Part shown: piece by piece, positions 13,631-27,317 of the stretch
Position numbering within the stretch: position 1 is the first letter of the stretch
How the letters are laid out: each line of letters opens with the position of its first letter
Source of the DNA: Gymnorhina tibicen
Taxonomy: Eukaryota; Chordata; Aves; Passeriformes; Artamidae
Direction of reading: 5' to 3'
Assembly: GCA_013399875.1 (NCBI GenBank)
Contig: VXAZ01007544.1
Location: forward strand, 763,091-827,090
DNA length: 64,000 nucleotides
Position numbers and translations under genes: made by a program
Notes under the pieces: model-generated
Told to the model about the DNA's origin: nothing
What the model saw: the letters and a program-made list of their open reading frames with translations, nothing else
Databases searched by the model: none

Positions 13631-13634
13631 AACA

Positions 13635-16600
13635 CCTGCCTTTTACATTTTTGTTTGTTGTTGCTGTTGCCATTTTGTAACACAGGAAGACCCTATTCAG
13701 AGGGGTCATGACTTTGGTTTGCACATTTCTGAGGCATACACTGAGCAATCTCAACTCTTTTATTATTTTGTTTATAAATCCAGAACCTAGCATATCAGAA
13801 CAACTTACATGACACCTTTGTAATGTTATGAACCTGATTAGGTTTAAAAGCACAAAAGTAGTGATAAAAATCAACTACAGATCCTCAAGTCTACACTTCT
13901 GACTCCAGTTATGTCACAGTTGTAACCATAGAGTTGGTAAATTAACATCAAATAAAGAAAAGTAATAGCCAAAACATAAAAAATAGTATTTTCTGTGACA
14001 TGGCAATTTAGTCCTAATTATCCTTTGCTTGAATATCAAAAATGCTTATTCATCTGGGGCAAGTGTTGCAGGTTTGCCTCTTTTTACAGAACAAAACAAC
14101 AGTTAACAACTAAACAATGACACCACATAACAAGAGCACCCGAAAATATAGTTGTATACTTTTTCAGTAAAAGGATCAATACAGGCTTCTGGGAGCAGCT
14201 CATGCCAGTATGCAGCACCCATCATTCTCTCCCTTTAGATTACAAGGTTATCAATGAAGCTGTCAGTTACAGCAGTACAGTTAATCTTCAGGAGCCAAAG
14301 TTGCATTCAAAAACTGTCCACAAACCCAAGAAACTGCCAGGGAAGAAAGGAAAATGACTGTGAGTCTAAATACCACCAGGCTAAAGTGGCAGACCTTGAT
14401 CCACTCTCATGGATATCTCTGACAGACTTCCTACATTCCCCAGAAAAAGCAGATTTTGCTCAAAATCCCTTCAATAAAAAATGTGGATAACATTGTTTAA
14501 GTCAGAAGTTTTTAGAAAATTAAATGCATAGATAATTTTGTTACATCCTCAGTTATCTCTGTGATGAAAACCATTACAAATTCCATTTGAAAAGGGAAAA
14601 ATGTAAGATTGTACATCTTATCCACTGTGCCTTGAAAAGCGATTTCTAGCTGTACTGCACTTTTTAGGTTGTTTTCAAGCGCCAGGCTTCATTTGAGAGG
14701 TTGGTTATTCACAAAAAAGCCTTAATAATTTATCACTGATATACTATTAGTTTCTGCAGTTTAGCCCCATATCTATATCTAAAGAGCTGAAAAGGCCTGA
14801 TGAGGACTTAGATGTTACTTGAAGGCTGGGAATTTAGTTACAGCACTAGCTAAATTGTAAATGATAGTAAACTGTGAGTAAAAGGTGTTGAAAAAACTAG
14901 TTTTTCCTTTCTCTCTAGCTGTGACTGTTTTGGTGCTCACAGTCTGTGACTGTTGACAACAGGAATACATTCTGCATCTACTCCTTTGACTGTGGAGCTT
15001 TATTTTTAGTGGAAATCAATGGCTTTTGCCTTATAACAGAGAAAGAAATCTCAACATCATTTGTGGTAGCTTAAGCATGTAATTTCTGTTAATGTTAAGG
15101 GGAACTTCACATCTAATCTAACATGCACAGCTCTAAAAAGTTACTTCAGTACATCCTCTCTTTTTTCAGGATGTGCCATTTGTGATATTGCTTGTCACAG
15201 GGAGTTGATACGCAATTTTACTTTTTTTGTTACAAGCAGCAGCCATTGACATTTCTCTACCTAATTCATGTCACCATTATAAATAGTTACATTTGGAACT
15301 ATTATGTGAACATACTATTTATACAGGAGAAGATGGGGAATCAAAGCCAATATTTTCCTGTGAAGGATGCAAAACCAGAAGAACATTTTTCTCTTAAACA
15401 GATGGGATCAATCAGTATAGGTTAATGTGTATTTTCAGTAATGCCTGTCCTTATCTTACCCTGTGGAACCCTCTTTTAGCTGATTTCAACAACATGAACT
15501 GCATTTTGAGGACACCTGAAAAGTAGACAGACAGCCTTCTAGAAGCCAGATATTCCTTGTTCCATGTTATTAGGTATCCACAGATTTACTCAGAACTTTT
15601 CCTCACACAGTTCTTAATTTTCAAAGCCTGTAGTTAAAAATTTCTGCTCTTCCATTTTGCATAATGACTTTTCACTACAATTTTACTGGTAGATCACCAG
15701 TAAAGTATCACCAGATATCACTAAAGATATCTTTGGCTGTTCCTAACAGATTGTTCTTTTAATCTGATGGAGCAATAAAATGATTTTCCAGCCCTACTTC
15801 AGTTTTGAGGAAATGATCTGCAGTTCCCAAAGAATATACTCAGTAAGAATCACCTTAATTGACACCATGGTATATTGGCAGCCTTCCTTAGAGAGGCCAG
15901 GCACTATTTGACCTGAGTCAGATTCTCACCCTGAAGAGGATGTCTCTAGAAAATAGCATTATTTACTATGGGATAATTCTAAAGCTCTCCTTGTTTTTTC
16001 TCCCAATTAATTCACCCCCATTAAAAATTCATTACAATACATATTAAGTGATTATTCCTTCAGAAAGAAAAAGCACTGGCTTTTTAGATGCAAGTGTAGC
16101 TATTATAAGGGCAAGAAACTATTTTATATTCTAAAGATATTTGCAGTTACATACTGAGTTTAATCTAATTTAGGTAGCTAAGCATTAGCTGTTACAGTTC
16201 AAACTAATTACCTTAGGCTCCTAAATATGTGTGTTGAATCATCCTTGGGAATTACTACTGACCAGAACAAATTTTTAGGTGCCCAAATTAGGTAAGAAAA
16301 ATCCTATGCAGTTTGTTTAGGCTGTTACGTGCTGATAGCCATAGGTCAGTTCCCCAGTGTCCCAAAGCACTGGGGCATGGGGCAAACCTGGCGCCAATAC
16401 CATTTAGGCAAATTTGCATGCACTGACATGACATGACTGTGCAGAGTGTTAATGCATTCTGTCTCTCAGGTGGCTTACTAGCCTGTAGGCATATTCCTGC
16501 GCTTCTAACACATTTACTTTGGGACCAGAACTGGATTGTACTATCCTGGTTTGGGTTGTAGGTATAGTTAGTCCTATTGAAAAAGCTGTATAATTTGATC

Positions 16601-18987
16601 CCATCTGGGCAGTGAACTAGGTGTAAAGACAGCTTTGTTTGAGCATACAGACAGTTATAAAAATATCTAGCTTTTATTTGAATACACATGAGGACTTAAG
16701 GGAGCCCATTTAAGACTGCATTGAATGTACACATTAAAATTTTCCTTTACTGCTTGGATCCAGATCTTTCTTTCAAGTATTTCAGTGAAAGCTTTCTATA
16801 TTGATGAAAGCACATTCTTGCCCATGTCAGGAGAGAGTTTGTCAGGAGATTAGGGATTGGGTTCTTGTATATCCAGCTTGAAAATAACTTTTGCAGCCAA
16901 GCATTTCAAATTGATTTGGCTGTTTCACTATTCCCCTGTTTTCATATATGAACGTTTGCAAGCAATGAAAAGAATCCTTTTTTTTTTTTTTTTATTATGC
17001 TTCTTTTTCTTCAGGACATGAAATATAATGTGTTTGTTTTGTTTTGTTTTGTTTTGTTTTGTTTTAAAAATCCCCCACACACGTCCCCCCAAACCAGCAG
17101 AGAAGGACCAGAGTACCAGAGTAAGGAAAACAGAGTTTTGCCCTTGTCTTCAAAATATCATCCAGGCCCCTGGCTGAACCTTGTAACATCTGTGTTGAAA
17201 GCATGGAGATTATCAGACTGGTCAGTCTGTCTGTGTAGAATACTATAGGTAGGAAAGATTTAGGGGATACTTTATTTACTCCACACATCTAGGTCCTGAC
17301 AGAAAGAAATTCCAAACTGTGGGAGAGTTCTTTCATATAATGAATTATTTTAGGAACCCTTAGGCACAACTGGCATCTTTCCTCACTCCCCTGAACCCTT
17401 TGTTTTCCTCTTCTTTCCTGAACAAGGCTTCTGACTGTGTCTCAATGTCCCTTTAGCTGTCTAAAACTCAAATAACTACTGCTAAAATCTGATTTTTAGC
17501 TCCTCAGTCGTAAAGTCTGTCCCATCCTCATTGCTCCCTTACATTTTCAGGATCTCTCCCATCTTATCAACTCCTGTTTTTTTTCTGTTCCCAAAGATGC
17601 TCCTCAGTTTCAGGTCCCCCAAAGAACCGCTGGCCTCTTACTACAACCTTTTAACCTTGATTTCAGCTATAAGTGAATACTGTTCTTGTGTGGACTGAAC
17701 TTTTCTGTTCTTCCCTGACAGCCAGATGGGAGAGCAGAAGCAAATAATGACAGCAATGGCTCAGCAGAACCAATATTTTCCCTTTTCATAAGAGGCAGTT
17801 CCCATCCTTTCTCCCTTCTTCACCATCTCCACATTGTAGTTTGGTTTCCTCTCTTTGCTTTGCTGCACAGATGATTAGAGCATCATTAGCCATATGAGCT
17901 ACAATAGCATTATCTGAAGATCTTAAGCAGGGTAGAACTGCAGTAATATTCTTCTTATGCAGGCACCAGAACTCAGTTGCTTATGCTCCTTCTTTGATTG
18001 TTGCAATAATCCCTACCCTGCCTTTCAATTTGGCAGAGTAACACTCTCGAAATTTTTTCCCAGGTGTAATACAGGGGCTTAGCATAGGCTAAGTACACAT
18101 CTGAAATGCATCCAGATTGCTGGGGAGGGGGCTAAGAGGCTTTCACAGAATGGACACAGCCAAGTTGTGACAGGTGGGGACAAAAGAAGAGGGCCTGGCA
18201 TTATTTTCTTTATTATTGCAAATATAGCCAAAATTCTTTACTTTCCCTATTCCAGCTCTCTTCTAAAATCATTCCAGTGCTATCTTTGTACTTACATGTG
18301 CAATGTCAAACTGTTCTGTGGATCTACACCAGTACGGTTCTGCTGATGTCTAGGGGAGTAAGTTACAGGACTCTGTGTAGACCTCTTCACTATTCAGTGT
18401 TTTTCTGAAGCCTGGGTTCATGTGACTGTGTCAGAATCTCAGTTTTCATTAATAAATTAAGAGGTTGCCGGAAAAACTTGAAAATATGGCTCTTGAGCTC
18501 TTAGTCTTAGAACACAGTGTCTAGACTGTACAAATAGATAAAAAAAGAACATTTCCAATAAGAACAAAAAAGTGTTTCAGGGGTAATTTTGATTTTTTTT
18601 ATGACTTAAAATATTAGTACAGATTTGTACCAACAAAATTGACTAGATTTCTGCCATGTGTTTTAACTTGCCATTCAAGTTCCAAAGCTCTGCTGACTCA
18701 ACCAACACATTGGCATGTTTGTTCTTCTGGAGTTAAGATTAGATTGTTTTCTGTACTTCAGCTGCCCAGTATAGTAATTTGAACCACCTGCTCAATTGTG
18801 TTCGTACTAAAACTATTTGTTCTGCTAGGAAATCCCATATTACCCACTGTTTCGGGCAACAGAGCTTTGGAATAGAACAATTTTTTCTGTGGGGTGTGTT
18901 TGATATTTACTCTGTTGCACTTTTTCACTTCTGTCACTTTCAGAAGATAAGCTGATATTTTTGTTTTTCTCTCAAGTGGCATTTGGG
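13635..18987. other. Unique AT-rich sequence with simple repeats, no gene seen
   Basis: It contains a run of 16 T at 16978-16993, six GTTTT units at 17036-17065, and an 8-bp perfect hairpin at 16352-16375 (CCCCAGTG and CACTGGGG around an 8-nt loop). A 133-codon minus-strand frame at 16288-16689 has no recognisable domain and no gene-like context. Confidence 0.6.
16978..17065. repeat. T homopolymer (T16) and (GTTTT)6 microsatellite
   Basis: A 16-base T run at 16978-16993 is followed 42 bases later by six uninterrupted GTTTT units at 17036-17065. Both are slippage-prone simple repeats. Confidence 0.9.
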
Positions 18988-19002
18988 TTTTTTTTTTTTT
19001 TT
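18988..19002. repeat. T homopolymer (T15) just upstream of the duplicated block
   Basis: Fifteen T residues end 9 bp before the first copy of the exact 225-bp repeat. Homopolymers of this length often end contigs, which supports reading the duplication as an assembly join error. Confidence 0.85.
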
Positions 19003-19011
19003 GTGACAATG

Positions 19012-19462
19012 ACTGGCATTTCTGAGCTGAGTTTTTTGACTACTCTTTAGAATTATTTCAGGCATAGGAAGTCTGTACATTGTCACCTTAGTCCTTCCTC
19101 TTTTCCCCTTCTTTTTGTTGATAATCAGCAGGTTCTCAGGGGTGCATCTGGTATACAACAACCAGGTTTTCCCAACAACAAGCCTGTGTGAAGTCAAAGG
19201 AAGCTTGATTCAGACAGGATCCAGTCTACATCTGCTNACTGGCATTTCTGAGCTGAGTTTTTTGACTACTCTTTAGAATTATTTCAGGCATAGGAAGTCT
19301 GTACATTGTCACCTTAGTCCTTCCTCTTTTCCCCTTCTTTTTGTTGATAATCAGCAGGTTCTCAGGGGTGCATCTGGTATACAACAACCAGGTTTTCCCA
19401 ACAACAAGCCTGTGTGAAGTCAAAGGAAGCTTGATTCAGACAGGATCCAGTCTACATCTGCT
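19012..19462 (+). repeat. Exact 225-bp direct repeat separated by a single N
   Basis: Bases 19012-19236 and 19238-19462 appear identical over 225 bp, from ACTGGCATTTCTGAGCTGAG to CAGTCTACATCTGCT, with one N at 19237 between them. Unique sequence follows both outer ends. Zero divergence, one intervening N and a T15 run just upstream are what two unmerged overlapping contig ends would give. A true recent tandem duplication is the alternative. Identical minus-strand frames appear in each copy and are not genes. Confidence 0.95.
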
Positions 19463-22400
19463 AGCATAGATGGCTTACAGCATTGTCACTAATTCTGTTA
19501 GGATAGTACCCCAGTGTTATATCCACAGATCTTGTTTATTCATACTTACAGAAAAAAAATGTTTGCATTGCCTAAATGACTTTTTCTATTATGAATCACA
19601 TGTTAAAAAGGACCATTTTATAAGTAGCTATAGAAATAAACCAAAATTGCTATAAGGCAAACTTTATATTTGAGTGAAAAGGCTCTTAGGTTTTGCTCAT
19701 CTCACCTGTAAATATGAATGTAAATTACATCAGATAAATCAGATAATTTTCAGATAAATATGTAGGAAAATACTGAAGTTTTGCATGCCTTTGAGGGATG
19801 TGTGTGAGATATGGAGAACACTATGCACTTCATGTATTTAAGAGGTGGGAATCCTCATGCCTTGGTTCTTTTTCTGCTATGGGAAACAGAATCTCCAGCC
19901 TAGTTATCTCTCAAAATAGTTTTTAAGAAAATTTTTAAAGCAGACAGGAGGAGAACTAAGATGTTGTCTAAGATGAGTAGGGGGAAGTGAACTCTGGACC
20001 TTCCTCAATCTAACAAGGTCTCAATAATCTTCTAAGTTCTTGCTATACAAAGATTAGAAACAGTTTACATGACTATTTAGACAGGAAACTTCATTTTTAG
20101 TTTTCTTGTTTGGTGAGTCTCAACACATTCATCCTACCTCTCTCAGTTCCTTTTGCAAAATATCCTGAGATTATATACATGTATGATGTATTTTTCAGGG
20201 ACTGACTCAAGCATCTACACAATTGTTTTCAAAGCAATCTTATACTGCTTCTCCACAGATAGCAATGTAAAGGAATTGTGACCAGATTAAGCAAATAGCG
20301 TTGAATCTTCTTAGCTTGCACTTATTTCCCTTATGCAACATACTCCAGTTTCCTGGGATATTGCATCTTCTAAATGGGTCTCATGCTACTGACAGATCTC
20401 TCAGACAATCAAGATAGAAGGATGATTTCCCATGCTTTCCTGAGTGGCTCTAGAAAATGTGCATTCTACTCTCTGTTTAGCAGAACCAAAAGGGATTCAT
20501 GACGGTAGCAGTCACAGTGAAAAATGGGTCAGATACACCCTGAGTGCAACACCATTGATTCACTGTCTCTCATTTCCTCACAGAGGAGTAATGTCCTTCA
20601 GATAGGATCAGCTTGGAAAGAGGTTGGAACAATGTGGATGGTAATATAACCAATAAATACTTTATGATAATTGTACAATAATTTGTGGGTGCCTAAGAGA
20701 AGAATTTAAACTGTCATTATCAGATTCTCTCACCAGATGGTTTAGAACACCTACTTCCCCTGAAATGGAAAGAGTTAGGCCCAGGAAAATGTATCAGAAC
20801 CGACTTAGAATAGCTACTGTTGGCATCTAGCACAGCTGGAAATAACTTATGCTTCCCAGGCAGCAGTACAGAGCTAAGTTGAAAGGAACTAACTTTGCTC
20901 TTTGGAGCAGAGAAGCTGTTTTTCCATGTTAAGAGGTGCTCCATGTTGCTGAGGCCAGATGGCTTCTAGTGTGTGACCTGGTTCTTCTGAAGAAAGCTCT
21001 CTATTCTCATGAGGGGCATTCCTGGGAGAACTGTCCAAGCAAGAGAATCCAGTGACATATTTGTTAACTACAAACATATGGATCAGAAGTATTTCCTTCT
21101 GTTGCCAAACAGTGCCTCAGTCAGAAGTGCTCAGATCTATTGGGAAAATATAAAACCCTTTGGCTGTGTAGCAGCTTAGATTGTGCTCTCAGACTCCAGA
21201 AAATGTGATTCATGCTTCCCTGTGTCTATACATAAAAGACTGTAGAGGCCTGTGTCTGGTACTTGATATCTGGTCTTCAGGGAAAACTCGAGCAGTACTC
21301 AGATTAGACTTCTGGCATTCCATTCCATGGAATTTAGCATGAAATCTAAACCTGAATAGAAGAATTTACAAATCTAGCTTTGTTCACATGAAAGACAGTA
21401 ATTTAGTCAATATCTTTGTTTTCTTAAAGTCAGCAAGTCAAACAACTTGAAAATAACCTCCTTCCCTCCTGATTCCTGAAATAACTCAACAGTGAATGAA
21501 AGTTCTTGAAAGCAGTATCATTTCACACCAACTGAATCCCTATTTTCTGAAAATGTTGTATGATAATTTTTGAATAACTTGTTACTTTAAAACACTTTAT
21601 ATACATTTGTATGAGTTTGATTGCTTCTACTTCTAAAAGGCTGTCAAGACCTGACAGTGATCTAATGTAGGGTTAGAAAGGGGAGAAGGAATTCTTAGCA
21701 GTACAACATCCTTTGCTGTCTGTCTGGGCTGAGCACTCTGTGAGAGATAAGATTGAAGAAGAGCCCTATCAGGTGCTCAGTGTGTGATTTTACTCTTTGA
21801 AGGTAGGACAATCAGCAGCTGCCACTTCCTTGTAATCCTGAAACACAGAGAGAAGCTACTAAAACTGTACATTTCTTGTAAAAGGACTAAACTTCATCTT
21901 TTAAAATTACTGGGAGAATTAGTCCCATATAACTGTTTATGATTACCTGCAATACCTTTAACTTCAAGCTGTAGCCCTGAAGCCATTAACAGAGCTTTCC
22001 TTGCCAATGGCTTTCTAGGAAAAAAAAGCAATTATAAAACTGGGGAAGAGGAAGGGGGGAAAGGGAAATTTCTGTTTCTTCTAGGAAACAACACAAGTGA
22101 TGGAATTGTTTCCTGACCTCCTTTACAGTCCCTACTAGCTTGATTTTACCTCTGACAGGTATACCAGAAGTCAGTTAAATGATCTTGCTATGATGATCTT
22201 GGAACTTGTTAGAAAACAAAAGAGATTTTGATTTTCTTTCAATTATGCTATCGTATCAGATAGGCAAAATAGCTCTGAATAATTGTTACACATTCTTTTA
22301 ATATTAATTTTTTTTTTATTTATGTGTTCATACATTTATTATAATTCTTGCTAAGGTTTTTTGTTTGTTTGCTTATATGAAAATTATTTTGTTCAGACTC

Positions 22401-24080
22401 AGACTTTCATTAGCAACACAGGATTCTAGTTTTTCTTGTGCAATTTTTTGTCAATATGTCCAGAATAGAGCAATGAAAGGAATGATTGCTCTGCTGATTG
22501 TTGCGCTGCAGCTCACGTACTCTGAAGCGTGAATAATTTAAACTGTGCTGGCTTGTCAGTATTGGATTTGTATGTGGTGTGAGGTGAGCACAGAGGGAGG
22601 TGTCAGATAAATCACACAGCAGAAAAGAAGCAAAAAAAAAAGTCTCCCAAAAGGTTGGATCAAAGGTGAAGAGAAAAGGGTTCTATTGTGCGTACAGCGC
22701 AGAGAGACAGGAGGGTAAATCCCTTCCTTCTTGTCAAGGAACTGTTTTGGATACTCAGTAACTTTAAAACAAATTGCGTCAGCCTACAGCACTGTTCAGA
22801 TCTGGGACAAAAACTCTTTCTGAATTCAGTGGGAGTGAAACCATTTTGAAGGGTGCCTTTCAAAGTCATTACTTTATTTTCTTCTGAAATCATTGCTTTA
22901 TATAGTAACTGTTTAATAGGACATGGGAACAGAAAGAAAAATCAGCTGAGCATTAGAAAAATAACACACTCAAGGTTAAAGATCAGTAATCTGTCCATTG
23001 TTATGATTAAAGATTGGGAAGAAAAAATAACTTTGTTATGTGCCCATTTCTAACCTTCTCCATTTCAAAAAATGCTGTAAAATCTTCCACTTACAGAAGA
23101 ATCGGGTGCAGTAAAAGGATTTCTGTGTAAGCATTTTACTGTGATTTTTATGTGTAGTCCAGAGAACCCATAAATAATGTTGTTCTGTGGAACCAGCCAA
23201 CCATCCTCTGCCCCCTGTGATGGGCAGCTTGCCTGTGTGAAAGCACAGTGACTGACACCAATGTTCACATTTTACTACCAGCCAAAGGGATCAGCAGTGT
23301 CCCACAGAGTCATTCCAAGGGTTTCTCTGTGTACTGCAGGTAGCACAACTGAAAATAATCCCTGCCTCCCCCACAAAAAGCAGTTTTAAGTAGCCCAAGG
23401 TGTTGATTTGCACATCAAGAGTTCTGGCCATTACACTTTACCTTACTTACCCATCTATTTATCTTTGTTTTGACAGAGCCTGATATGTCCTTTCCTCCAT
23501 GTCTCAGACTCAAAATAGAGACAGCAACCCTGTCTTTGCCATATTCTATCACAGGGTTTCAGTGATTTCCAGTCCTATTTATCTCAGAGCATCTAAATAA
23601 CCTTGGTGTGGGGTCAGACCAGATTTGTGGGTTTGGCTATGTACTGGACATGACATCTTTACAAAAATAAAATACTACGAGGTACAAAACAAAGGTCTGT
23701 CTAGCAATCCCTGTAAATGCTGTTTTTTCCGAGTGGAAGAAACATTGTTATGCTGCTGTACAACTGATAAAAAACTATTTGGGGATTAGGAAAAAAACCC
23801 CAACAAACAAAAACCCAAACATATTCTCTCATGGCTGATATTAAGTTCTGCTTACTTATAATAAAAATGTGCTACTTAAATAAACATGAATGAATTCAGA
23901 ATTCAGGGTTCAGAATTTTAGAAATCATAAGGTGTTATGAAAACTGGAAAAGACACCATTGCATTTCTCAATGCAGTACCACAAAATAATGGTCCCAAGA
24001 GCCCCTGTTAAAAAGATACAAAAAAGCATGTAATGGGGTAATATTTAAATGGTCTGTTCAGGGAAATTTTTCCCTCTTAT
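19463..24080. other. Unique AT-rich sequence, no gene seen
   Basis: No exon, RNA gene or repeat family is recognised. Frames are all under 80 codons and have no domain. Confidence 0.6.
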
Positions 24081-24084
24081 CGTC

Positions 24085-24551
24085 TGTGAGACTGGAAGAA
24101 ATGATTACTGGCTCAAAACAACCAAAGTGTTGTGTGTGTGTGGGAGCGGGCAGGGCAAGTTCTGTGCTGGGGGGACGTGCACTGCTCCACGTCCCACAGG
24201 AGGCCAGAGCAGATAAAAACCACTGCACAGACACTCACGTGGTCACATCCCTATTGTCCTTGGATTTTATGGCAGCAGGCACCACACTGGATCCAAGGCG
24301 ATAGATATATCTTGCTTTTCTCTCTCTTTTCCTCTCTTTCTCCCTTTTTCTACTTATAATTTCCTACCCTTATAATGGGTAATTTAAGGTTGGATGGGTT
24401 AGAGTTTGCTTAGCCAATGCTTTGTGAAATACTGTATCTCAATTGAATGTTTGCTTTAAATTTTACCAAGTTCCTGATATTCTAAAGCTTGTCAGTAAAG
24501 TCTGGGCTTTTTTAACCTCATGAGAACCTGAGTTTTCCTTTGCACTGCTCA
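24085..24551 (+). mobile_element. Probable old LTR or LTR fragment
   Basis: A GC-rich block (about 24140-24300) interrupts AT-rich DNA. It is followed by AGATAAAAACC near 24211, which resembles an LTR TATA region, then a CT-rich tract (TTTTCTCTCTCTTTTCCTCTCTTTCTCC, about 24317-24346). A late segment reads CAGTAAAGTCTGGGC, resembling the AATAAAGTCT signal in avian LTRs with the signal mutated. The candidate edges are TGTGAGACTGG and CACTGCTCA, but I found no TSD, so the limits are uncertain. It may be a fragment of a class I or ERVK-type LTR. The identification rests on the order of these regions rather than a clear family match. Confidence 0.45.
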
Positions 24552-27290
24552 GGAAAAAGTAGTACCTTAAGACCCTTTCAAATAAACTTGCCAAGCAAGG
24601 ACAGGGGTTTTACATCATCTCATATCATACCAGGTATGTTTGTGAAGAAGGGTCATTTCTGATTGCCTACAATTCATACCAATGCAGTTCTCAGCATTTT
24701 CAGACATTGCTAAGACTTGCCCTTAAAATCAAGGTGCCACTGTACCAAGAATACACTTTAACTATATTCTTTTTCAGTTTTGAAAAGTACAGGAAAAAGG
24801 GGTTATTAATATTTATTCATAGCTATATTTATATGAATCAGAGCAGTGCCAGAGTTTTTCTCCAGTTCTGAGTCCAGCTGGCAGAATTTGACTACATCCA
24901 CACTATGAAATTATCTTAGTCTGCAACCAGCATATTTCTGCTAACCTCTGAACCATGCCTAGAATTTTTTTAGGAATAACTGGCCCAGGCCAAAAATTAT
25001 ACTAAGAAATTCTTTGGAAATATATCATTACAGGCATTTAAGTTTCATTCCACTAACCTTTTTCCAGTCTGACACTGATGAACATACTGATAACTGGTAA
25101 ATCCAGTGCATAAATTTGTGCATAAAATTCTGCATAAGATATATACTTCAGGTATTGTAGTGAGAGAGATTCCCCTTCCTTAGGTTGTAGCAGTCACTAA
25201 AGCTAGACCACACGATCTGTGCTGTCACATATATCTAATTTATGTTAAATTATTTGATTTAGAAACAAAAGGAAGCTTGCTAAAATTGTAAAGTTTTATT
25301 TATATTAGTGATAGGATAACACAGAGCTGTAGAACTAAGTACTGCTTAACTAGTTCTGGGGCACGCTGAAATTTTCTTCCATTTTTATATCAAAGAACAA
25401 CATTATGATATGAAATTGAATTCAAAATTTTTTTTAAACTGTTCCACTTATCCAAGCCTTTATGGAAGAAAAGTCCAAAGTGACCATTTTGGTGAACATT
25501 TTGGAGAAAGATAATCTCCTCTCAATTTTAGTTGGACTAAATAGTCCCCATTTCTTCACACTGCTGATGGTCACCATCTTTCCTGAAAGCTGCTTAAGTG
25601 GACTAATTTTGGTAAATGGGATATGAGAGACATTTGAAAGAAGCAATTGTTCCTGAATTTCTGTGAAACCAGGGTAAAAATATTGTGCAGAAGGCTAAAT
25701 ATTTAATTCCTAACTTTTCCATTTACAAGAAATCTAACAATTGGAATCTAGACAGAAGAGGCAAATAGGTAAACAAACGTGTCTATATGCTTACATTGAA
25801 ATAAGGCTGCTGGAGACAGATGTGTTCTGTCAAGATAATGGTTGGGGGAACCCAGGATATTTACCCACTTACATATTTCCCTCTAATGAAAAAAGAAATT
25901 TTAAACACATCTGGTTTAGCTGAAAAGCTCTATCTTTTCATGACATCCCAAGAAATATCAAGTAGGCAGAACATAAAAAGAGTATCTCACAGCATTTAAA
26001 TTACCTTTACAAGTTTAAATCTCATGGCTAATATGCTAAACTGTACAAATGCAGTTAAACCCACAGTTTTGTGGTTAAACTATGAAGGTTAAAGTAAGTA
26101 TTTTATAAATTTAAAATTTATAGTTTAAAAAAGATTCTATAGTCTTTAGAGTTTGTGCTCAAGACTTAAAATACTTAATTTTTCTGTAACACCACATTAC
26201 TTTGATGTTATGGTAGAATTTATTTTCAGCCTTAACTTTTGCTTGCAAATATACCTGCATGGTAGTATTTACATGGCATAATTTTCTTCACAGCAGAAGA
26301 GGGCAAAGCTTGCACAAAGTACATACAGAAGAAATTGGTTTCCATGTCCTTAGATTCAGTGCTTAGTTACAGGGTTTAGTTATATCATCAGTCTGTATCT
26401 GAGTTTAACATCCCCTAATGGTCTGGCTTTTTTCTTCTTCAATTCATACGTTATTAAAATCTAGCTGCATTTATCATTAAGAAGTATGTGAAATACATTA
26501 GCATAAAGTAAAGAAAGAAAAAAAAATATTTTCATTTGTGCCCAGGCAAATCAGGCTATCAGACAGATTGGAGAAAGGGATACCAGAAAAAAGCATATGC
26601 CTTAAGTAAGACTGAAAAATGATCATTAACAACTAATTTTTCTCTGCTGTCTCTGATATAGTGTTTCATAAATTTGGTAGATGCTTTTAGCAAAATCATG
26701 CATTCAATACATATTCTCAAAACCTAAGAGTCTTTTCACTGATCCTACTGAGGTTTTGGTTTCTACACAATTATTGTAGGAAGGGATTGAATTAATTCTA
26801 TGTTAGATAACCCGCATTATTCCTCTGAAATAAGTGGAATACCATGTACTTACATCAGAGTTTATAAGATATTTGGATTATTTTTTATGTATAGTTTTGC
26901 AACTGCAATCTCAGTGTAATCATTACTTCCATGAAGCTGATAATGGCAGAAAAGAGGAGAAGAAATAAGAGAAAACTGTCCAATGAACTTGACTAATGTT
27001 TATTTTCTCAATTTTTTAGCCCTTCTAGTACTCCAGCAGCACAATTATCTCAGCGATTGCACTGACTAGCAAAACTTTTAAAAGGGAAAAGAGGCATGTT
27101 CTACTTCAGCAGGCATTTTCACCACAGTTTCACCCAGAATCAGCTCTATGCAAGTTAAAACACTAAGCCATTGGGCCAAAGCAATTCCCTGCGTCCCACA
27201 AAAACACTAAAAGACACAGAATGATTATGGTTGGTAGAGAACAAGAGGAGCTTAAAAACATCTGATGTGAGGTGAGATTTACTTTTAGGA

Positions 27291-27317
27291 ATATAAGTTT
27301 ATATAAGTTTATATAAG
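27291..27317. repeat. Short tandem repeat of ATATAAGTTT (about 2.7 copies)
   Basis: ATATAAGTTT occurs twice in perfect tandem, followed by a partial third copy ATATAAG. Nothing else is seen around it. Confidence 0.85.

Noticed and set aside
13250..13874. Frames of 122 and 136 codons on opposite strands
   Set aside because: Both overlap the CR1 3' end at 13419-13630, which is non-coding in this segment, and both extend into unique DNA without recognisable domains.
16288..16689. 133-codon minus-strand frame with several cysteines
   Set aside because: No cysteine-spacing motif of a known family could be made out, and nothing around it looks like a gene.
18940..19423. Two identical minus-strand frames suggesting a duplicated gene
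   Set aside because: The identity comes from the exact 225-bp direct repeat around an N, which is best explained as an assembly error.
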